A stretch of 64,000 nt of DNA, taken from contig OX637402.1 in the NCBI GenBank assembly GCA_951799425.1, positions 30,906,492-30,970,491 on the forward strand. Direction: 5' to 3'. The notes below the pieces were generated by a model that saw only the letters and a list, made by a program, of their open reading frames with translations, made no database searches and was not told the origin of the DNA. Below are positions 58,468 through 64,000 of the stretch, piece after piece. Each line of letters begins with the position of its first letter. The first letter of the stretch is position 1. The translations under genes and the position numbers were made by a program. The DNA is from Ilex aquifolium. Lineage: Eukaryota; Streptophyta; Magnoliopsida; Aquifoliales; Aquifoliaceae.

Positions 58468-58816
58468 CTAAATATAACAAAACATGAATGAATCAATGAT
58501 CACGTGAATTAGGATAATGAGAAAACTAATACTAGTAAAGATGGACAAATTGATACCCTCTTTAGGCATATTGATATTCTCATAAGCATACTTGAATATT
58601 GTTTTAATACCTTCATATTTGACAAATCGAAATGGTAAATCATACTTAAGAATTGCCTCAACCGCTAACCCATGAAACATTTTAGAATCAAATTTTGAGG
58701 ATCACATTAACATAGATCCTTGACCTTGAGCTAGAAGTAATTGTTCAATATCCCCATGTCTTTTTTCATACATTTTTTCATGTGAATATGCATGTTACCA
58801 ATCCTATGAGTAGACT

Positions 58817-58854
<38 letters not shown>

Positions 58855-59081
58855 GCACTACAACTATTACATGTAACACATCTCTTGTTATTTGGAATTT
58901 TTTCATCTAATTCCATAAAGTGTTTTTAAATTATTGAAGTCTTTTGTCGTTTAGGATTAAATTTACCTTTTTTATGTAATTATACCAGTTGATATATGTG
59001 TTGTTGGACATCTATCTTAGATTCATGTCCGACCTCATCTTCTTTATCATAAATTATTATATTATATTCGGAAGAATTCAT
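58468..59081 (-). pseudogene. N-terminal hAT transposase remnant (BED finger, RICESLEEPER/DAYSLEEPER type)
   Basis: From ATG 59081 the minus strand reads MNSSEYNIIIYDKEDEVGHE, with stop codons before the next segment MELDEKIPNNKRCVTCNSCS. Then comes an (AT)n expansion that replaces part of the BED zinc finger, and MHIHMKKC with the finger histidines. Further on, ILKYDLPFRFVKYEGIKTIF is a typical plant hAT transposase motif. The frame ends at 58468 without the RNase-H-like catalytic core. At least two in-frame stops and one microsatellite insertion break it. Confidence 0.8.
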
Positions 59082-59486
59082 CTACATAAGGCAAACTAAA
59101 AAAAACGAAATCATATTGGAAATCAAAACGAAACGAAATTGTGAAATCAAAATAAAAATTATGCAAAACTCTTTGGTTGTGAAATTAGCCTGATAAAACG
59201 AAAATCAAAACGGAAAAAAATTTAAACTGAGTATCAATTTATCAAATTGTGTTGGGTTATATACACAGTTATATTATATACACAAAAAAAAAAAAAAAAC
59301 GAAATGGGTTTGTGTACTATAATCAAAACGTGTTTATGAAATCAAAAGTTTTGGGTTATATACACATAAGAAGAGAAAAAGGATGAAATCGAAGTCAGGG
59401 AAAGAGAGAATCAACCTGTTTCGCGCGCGCGAGAGAGAGAGAAAGAGAGAGAAGGAGAGGAAGAGGAGGATGTCAACCCTAGCTTC

Positions 59487-60254
59487 CGGGGGCGGAGCCA
59501 GGACTCTATCTTAGAGGGGGCAAAAATATGAGTGAAAAAATAAAATAGTTGAAATAAATTTTTGTGGACTTAATTCAATATTATATTTATATTAGAAAAT
59601 TCCAAAGTTCAAGTTTGAGAAACTATGTATTACAATTCAAGACTCAATTATCATATGAAATCGTTCAAAAAAATTATCATATGAAAGTTAAAAACAATAT
59701 CAATGCAATAATGAATAAAATATTAAAAAACAAAAACCATAATTTTCTCATTGCACATTTCAACTCAATCATATATTAAAGTGTCAGTTCAAATGAAATA
59801 ATATATTAAAGTACAATACGATAACGTTTTATCAAATACTTTTGGAATTTGTACATTTTACTAGTTGCATCAATTTGTGTTACTAGGTTACGAGCCACTT
59901 ATTTATAAAAAGAATGAAGGACAATAATACGATGGTTTTTAAAGAATAAGAGAAGTCTATTAAATAACAAATGTGTTATCTTCTGTCAATATATGAGTTA
60001 GAGCATTTTACATTTATTTTATTAGTTAGTCTAAGAATAAAATATTTGATCTAGTAGATTAGGAGGCGAATAGACCACTAACTTAGTGAAAAGAAAACGA
60101 AATAAAGTCACTATACAAATTTTCAAAGACTTGAGAGGGGGCAATGTATAAACCAGACATAATTTATTTTTCTCATAACAATACATATGTACTATTTATT
60201 AAAGATTGAGTGGGGGCAATTGCCCCCACACTGCCACAAGTAGCTCCGCCCCTG
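59487..60254. mobile_element. hAT-like MITE with GGGGCGGAGCC ends
   Basis: The ends CGGGGGCGGAGCCAGGAC and (complement) CAGGGGCGGAGCTACTTG are flanked by a perfect 8-bp duplication CTAGCTTC (59479-59486 and 60255-60262). Near the right end is a perfect palindrome GGGGGCAATTGCCCCC. It sits upstream of the transposase remnant inside the 57689-60589 hAT. Confidence 0.88.
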
Positions 60255-60796
60255 CTAGCTTCAGCCATGGAGGCGCGACGTCGAAAACTGACTCAAGAGT
60301 AGAGAGAGTTAGGGTTCAGAATTAGGGAAAGTTATTTTTAGATTGCATTATATATTTTTTGTGGTTGTCATTAAAAAAAATTATTTTGGCTAATTTTTTT
60401 AAAATAATTAATAATTTATTATTATATTAATTTTATTTAAACAAGTTGACAGATCTCACCCGAACACGATCCGTTTATTAAACGTGTCTGACAAGTCAAC
60501 CAGTTTACCACTCGAACCCATTAAGGTCTCACTTAAATCCGTATTATTCGTGTCGATTAATCTTGTCGTATCGTACTTTGACAGCCTTAATTATTAAAAT
60601 TTAAAAATTTGACCTAATTTACTGTACCCAATATGTTGCACACACATGCTCAACAACTTGAGCTATGCAACATGAACTCGAGTCTAATTAAAAAATGTGA
60701 GTATAAACACTGTGTATCTTTTATTTGAATTCACTTATTTTTTTATTATATTTTTATTTAATTTTCACTTAATAGCATATCACACATGATTTAGTA

Positions 60797-61130
60797 GGTA
60801 GGCTTGTTAACAGATCGGGTTTGGATCAAATTCTGACCGAATAATATTTCAAAAATCCGATCCGAATCCAATTTGATAATTCGACGGATTTTATTTTTCG
60901 TAGTCCATATCCGAATTTGTTAACAATCCGAAATCTGATCCAAAAATTTGATTCAATCCGAATAAATTAATTAATTAAATTTTAACAAATTATACCTAGA
61001 TTTCTTTAAATAATTACTTAATTTTTAATATATATATATAATTTGAATCGGGTCATAATCATATCGGATATAGGTATATTTAAATTCGAATCCGTGAAAT
61101 ATAAGATATCGAATTCAAATTCGAATTATT
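60797..61130. repeat. Diverged repeat rich in TCCGAAT/ATCCGA motifs
   Basis: It begins about TTGTTAACAGATCGGGTTTG and is filled with ATCCGAATCCAAT-, AATCCGAAATC- and ATTCGAATCCG-like words on both strands, as in subterminal hAT DNA. Ends are not defined. Confidence 0.45.
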
Positions 61131-61199
61131 GATTATTGAAAGTAGTAGCCTAACAGTATATCCTATTCCTATCTTTCTAAACAATAAAGAAGACGACAT

Positions 61200-61303
61200 T
61201 GGGCCATAGAAGCCCAATATATTACAATTGCAATAATTAAAAGCCCAATCTAAGTAACAGATTCCCACCAAATCAATAATAGATCAGACTAGGAAATAGG
61301 CCC
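61200..61303 (+). promoter_or_regulatory. TGGGCY motifs upstream of the 61.5-kb gene
   Basis: TGGGCC at 61200 and reverse-strand copies (AGCCCA, GGCCCA) at about 61211, 61242 and 61299 lie 250-350 bp before the ATG. They match the motif class seen upstream of RER1 and MPDU1. Confidence 0.45.
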
Positions 61304-61546
61304 AAAAGCCTCATAAGTCCATAACCAAGCGGCAGAGATCCACCTGGAAAGGAAAGAAACAGATCTTGACAACGGTGACGGAGAAGAGGACTGAATTAGA
61401 AGAGTTGGGAATTGGGTCTACGGCAGAAATTGCTATAAACATCTGGTTCATTAGAAACACAAACACACACTCTTTCTCTTTCTCTCCAACTTTCTAAGAA
61501 GAGAGAAAAATTCAGAAACCTAGGCAAGCGGTGAAACTGAAATGCC

Positions 61547-63883
61547 ATGGACAGTACGGACGCCGATATGATGGAGGTCCAGACTTCGTCGCCATCGCAA
61601 CCGCAACCGGCACCTCCGCCGCAGCAGTTTCTGGCGTCGAACACAGAAGAAGACGACGACGTTAGAGGTTTAATCACATTGGCTCGCCAACTCATCGACC
61701 AGGGCAAACCTTCACAGGCTCTTCAGACGGTGAAGTCATCTCTCTCTCTCTCTCTCTCTGTATGTGTGTGCGTAAAATTTTCAAATTTGTGTCGGTTCTT
61801 GAAATATAATTAGTTTTCTTGTTCAAGTTCAAGCTTTCTATTCACCATTCGCATGCTTTCATAGTTTTTCTTTCGGTTTTGGGAAAAATTCACTTGTGTA
61901 GGGGATTGATTTGAGTACGTATATACCTCTAGGGTTATCTGGTTGGAAGATCAAGACTGACACTGGAGGGACTTTTCAGTTAATTTATGAAACATTTTCA
62001 TTTCATTCGTTCGTTCAACTTAGAAATTAACTTCTTCTTTGGTTTTTAGTTCGTTTCAGTATATTCAATTCAAGAATGTCATGTACCAGCTCTTTGGGGT
62101 CGTATAGATGAACCATCTCTTGATAAACGGTCCAAACAGCGACCCTCCCTTTCATATTTGTACCCATTCCTGGGCATCTTGTCGATGCTCTAGGAGGTTC
62201 CAACACCCTAATTGCCTGAAAAGAAATAAAAATGAAATACAGACTGCGGTTTATGATTAAAAAGATGCCATTGAATTGGTTGATCTTGTAGTGCAATATT
62301 GTGTACTTTCTGATGTTGTATTGTTAAGGAATTTCCCTTAACAATGGCATATTCAGAGAAAGTTCATGAGGGGCATGAATATTGATATATACTTCTTACC
62401 AATCTTCCGTTATTGATGATGAAAAATGGGGGACTATTTTTCCATATGATAGAACCTGTATCTGTAACGTTTTTCATTCCACCTTTTCTACTTCCTAGGG
62501 ATACAAGGATTTGCTCACCTTGTGGATTATGTGAGTCTAGGGAGATTTAATTTGTGAGAGTTCCTCAAATATATCTTCTTTGATTATCTCTCTATATAGA
62601 TTTATATGAATCTATGCTTGTCATAAAAGGTAATTACTTTATGATCAGCAAACAGTCTGTATATAATTATGTCCTGATTGCATTATGTCCTGATTGCATT
62701 TGAAGCCTTTAAGTTATTTGATCTATTCAATTTTCTGTTTTTTCTATGAACTTTTATCATTTTGATTGCTCCATTTATAATGCATCTGTAACTTTTTCCT
62801 TGTGGACCATTGGAGTTTCCATCCGGACAACTTGAGTGATACAAAAAATTGGTTTAGAAGGGGAACAAAAATCTTCCTAATCAAGATGGTGAAAATTATG
62901 AGTAATTGTTGAGTCATCACTCCAGCAATTCCCGTGTTTTTAGACTTCTAAATTGCTGTTTTTCCATAAAATCAATTATTCGGACGGCTGATATGGCAAT
63001 CTTGCCACCGCATCTAGATGTGGGGAACGCTTTCACTCAAGTTTCCTTATCATCTCTTGCCCTTCGAGAGAATAAAGAAAGAACATTGCCTTCCTCTAGT
63101 TGAGAAAATGAAAAAGAGAATCTCAGGTTGGAAAAGCAAATTGTTACCCTCCGGAGGTCGACCAACACTTATTAAACATGTTCTAGTCGAAATAACTGTA
63201 AGAGTAATGATAATAAAGTGACATAATTCATGGCGCCTTTTCCTGTGGTCTACCTAATGACCACAAATAGACCTCCATAGTTAATGTTTGACATCGTACA
63301 ATCTTTATACATTCAGAGCTTCATTTATTTTTGGTGGAGGGGTTATAGTGAACAAATTTATAGTTGTTGAGGGGTGGAAGTATCAAGGTGCTTCTAGAAA
63401 AGAGGAATGAATTACATTTTCAACTACTCAAGATTATTAGAGCATTTCCATTCTCTGTACTGATAGTCTTGGTGACAGGTGGTGGTGGCAATGAGAACAA
63501 AAGGTGGAGATGGGGCTGTCTTTGAAGCACTTAACCGTGCCCAGGAGCTTTACAGAAACAAACTGCAGGCTAGTGCTGCTGCTGATGAGCTGGCTTCTTT
63601 GTTTGCTGAGTGTGCAATTGCTGAAGCCATGCCATCTGAAGGTGAACAGAATCGGTATAACACGGTGGCCCAGTCTATTGGACCAGATGCTCATGGAACT
63701 TCTATGTTCCAGTCTATTGAACCAGATGCTCAAGGGAATTCAATACTCGCGGAGACTGGCAGGCAGCAAATTGTGCTGAATGCCTTTTCTGATGGAAGCA
63801 GTTTTGTCTGTTTAAAGTGTGGGGGTCTGGTTAGCAATCATCGCAAAGAGGAACACTATGCATTCTGGTGTTGCAAAATCTGA
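61547..63883 (+). CDS. Conserved plant protein of unknown role with C-terminal Cys motif
   Basis: Exons 61547-61729 and 63479-63883 join in phase 0 (588 nt, 195 residues, TGA). I recall similar uncharacterised plant proteins but no function. The N-terminus is acidic and Pro/Gln-rich ([20 protein letters not shown]). A helical region spans the junction ([20 protein letters not shown], then [20 protein letters not shown] and [19 protein letters not shown]). The C-terminus [20 protein letters not shown] is followed by YAFWCCKI. Its C-x2-C, His and CC residues could bind zinc. A short internal repeat ([24 protein letters not shown]) lies at about residues 125-150. The 1.75-kb intron holds a LINE fragment and an antisense exon-like block. 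Exon 1 ends just before a (CT)n run in the intron. Confidence 0.85.
62027..62215 (-). pseudogene. Antisense exon-like block in the intron
   Basis: On the minus strand a good acceptor (TTTCTTTTCAG, then 62215) opens a 62-codon frame: [20 protein letters not shown], then [20 protein letters not shown] and [15 protein letters not shown], to a stop at 62027. The composition looks coding, but I do not recognise the family and find no other exons nearby. It could be a stray terminal exon of a duplicated gene. Confidence 0.35.
63090..63185 (+). mobile_element. LINE (L1-type) reverse-transcriptase region fragment
   Basis: The plus-strand frame reads [20 protein letters not shown] followed by [11 protein letters not shown], the conserved segment downstream of the RT domain in plant L1 LINEs. 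An upstream piece in another frame (63060-63105) carries similar-looking sequence. It is a short, dead fragment in the intron of the 61.5-kb gene. Confidence 0.75.
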
Positions 63884-64000
63884 TCGCTCCAGTTGATAGA
63901 ATGGATTCATCTTCTTGTTTGATGTAATCCTCTGTCCTCGCGATGCATAATAGGCAGTTTTCATCATATAAACATACTTCTATGGTCCTTGACAGCCTGT

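Larger units (their letters stand above)
57689..60589 (-). mobile_element. hAT transposon, 2.9 kb, with decayed transposase
   Basis: The ends TAAGGGTGTTAACCGTATCA and (complement) TAAGGCTGTCAAAGTACGAT are imperfect inverted repeats, with ACGAGT/CGTGTCG subterminal motifs. Flanking 8-mers do not match well. The minus strand carries the N-terminal part of a BED-finger transposase (58468-59081). The catalytic and dimerisation parts are missing, so it is a deletion derivative. A separate hAT-like MITE (59487-60254) has inserted into it. Confidence 0.75.

Noticed and set aside
1-64000. tRNA, rRNA or known structured ncRNA genes
   Set aside because: No cloverleaf with proper acceptor and anticodon arms was found by eye; the tRNA-like boxes belong to SINEs with A-rich tails. 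A covariance-model search would be decisive.

Overview
The window is nuclear DNA of a flowering plant, almost certainly a eudicot. The genes are intron-bearing with GT..AG junctions, belong to plant families (SKIP2/VFB F-box, WRKY group IId, LRR-III receptor-like kinase), and sit in AT-rich intergenic DNA filled with hAT, Mutator-like, Helitron, SINE and LTR debris. The sequence alone does not fix the species.

Seven genes look intact. In order: an F-box/LRR protein of the SKIP2/VFB type (276-1895, +, single exon); the ER dolichol-sugar utilisation factor MPDU1 (9586-4956, -, 8 exons resolved, total 717 nt in frame); a three-exon proline-rich protein of unknown function (15635-14153, -); the Golgi retrieval receptor RER1 (19899-23225, +, 3 exons); a group IId WRKY factor (35640-37210, +, 3 exons); a secreted LRR protein like At4g06744 (45967-47304, +); and an LRR-III receptor-like pseudokinase (54122-56883, +, 2 exons). 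An eighth, complete two-exon conserved gene of unknown role (61547-63883, +) ends the window. Broken host genes are a papain-type protease remnant (27.1-27.6 kb, -) and a second WRKY copy (39.65-41.12 kb) made by tandem segmental duplication.

Mobile DNA fills most of the rest. A TIR family with inner ends ...GTTTGGTA has four copies (10.2, 26.1, 30.2, 57.2 kb). One carries a Helitron, two carry the same nested hAT insertion, and the fourth shows the empty site. Helitrons with A|T insertion, a 3' hairpin and a CTAG end lie at 10363-12586, 25197-25877 (-), about 16272-17706 and about 43462-43891. hAT-type elements with 8-bp target duplications lie at 16072-18135, 42664-43461, 27812-28288, 28579-29416, 30352-30826 and 59487-60254; a larger hAT with transposase remnants spans 57689-60589. 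Mutator-like elements with 9-bp duplications lie at 38003-39079 and 52478-53580, the latter apparently carrying a captured plastid-transit-peptide exon. tRNA-type SINEs lie at 5655, 34527, 41140, 47342 and about 55867. One solo LTR (18842-19391) and a pair of related LTRs (48.3-50.4 kb) represent retroelements.

The genes do not form a pathway. MPDU1, RER1 and perhaps the 61.5-kb gene are housekeeping genes with TGGGCY (site II type) promoter motifs. The WRKY gene has a dense W-box promoter that suggests auto- or cross-regulation. I found no operon-like or defence-like novel system. The most informative content is the WRKY duplication history, the element-in-element nesting and the possible exon capture.
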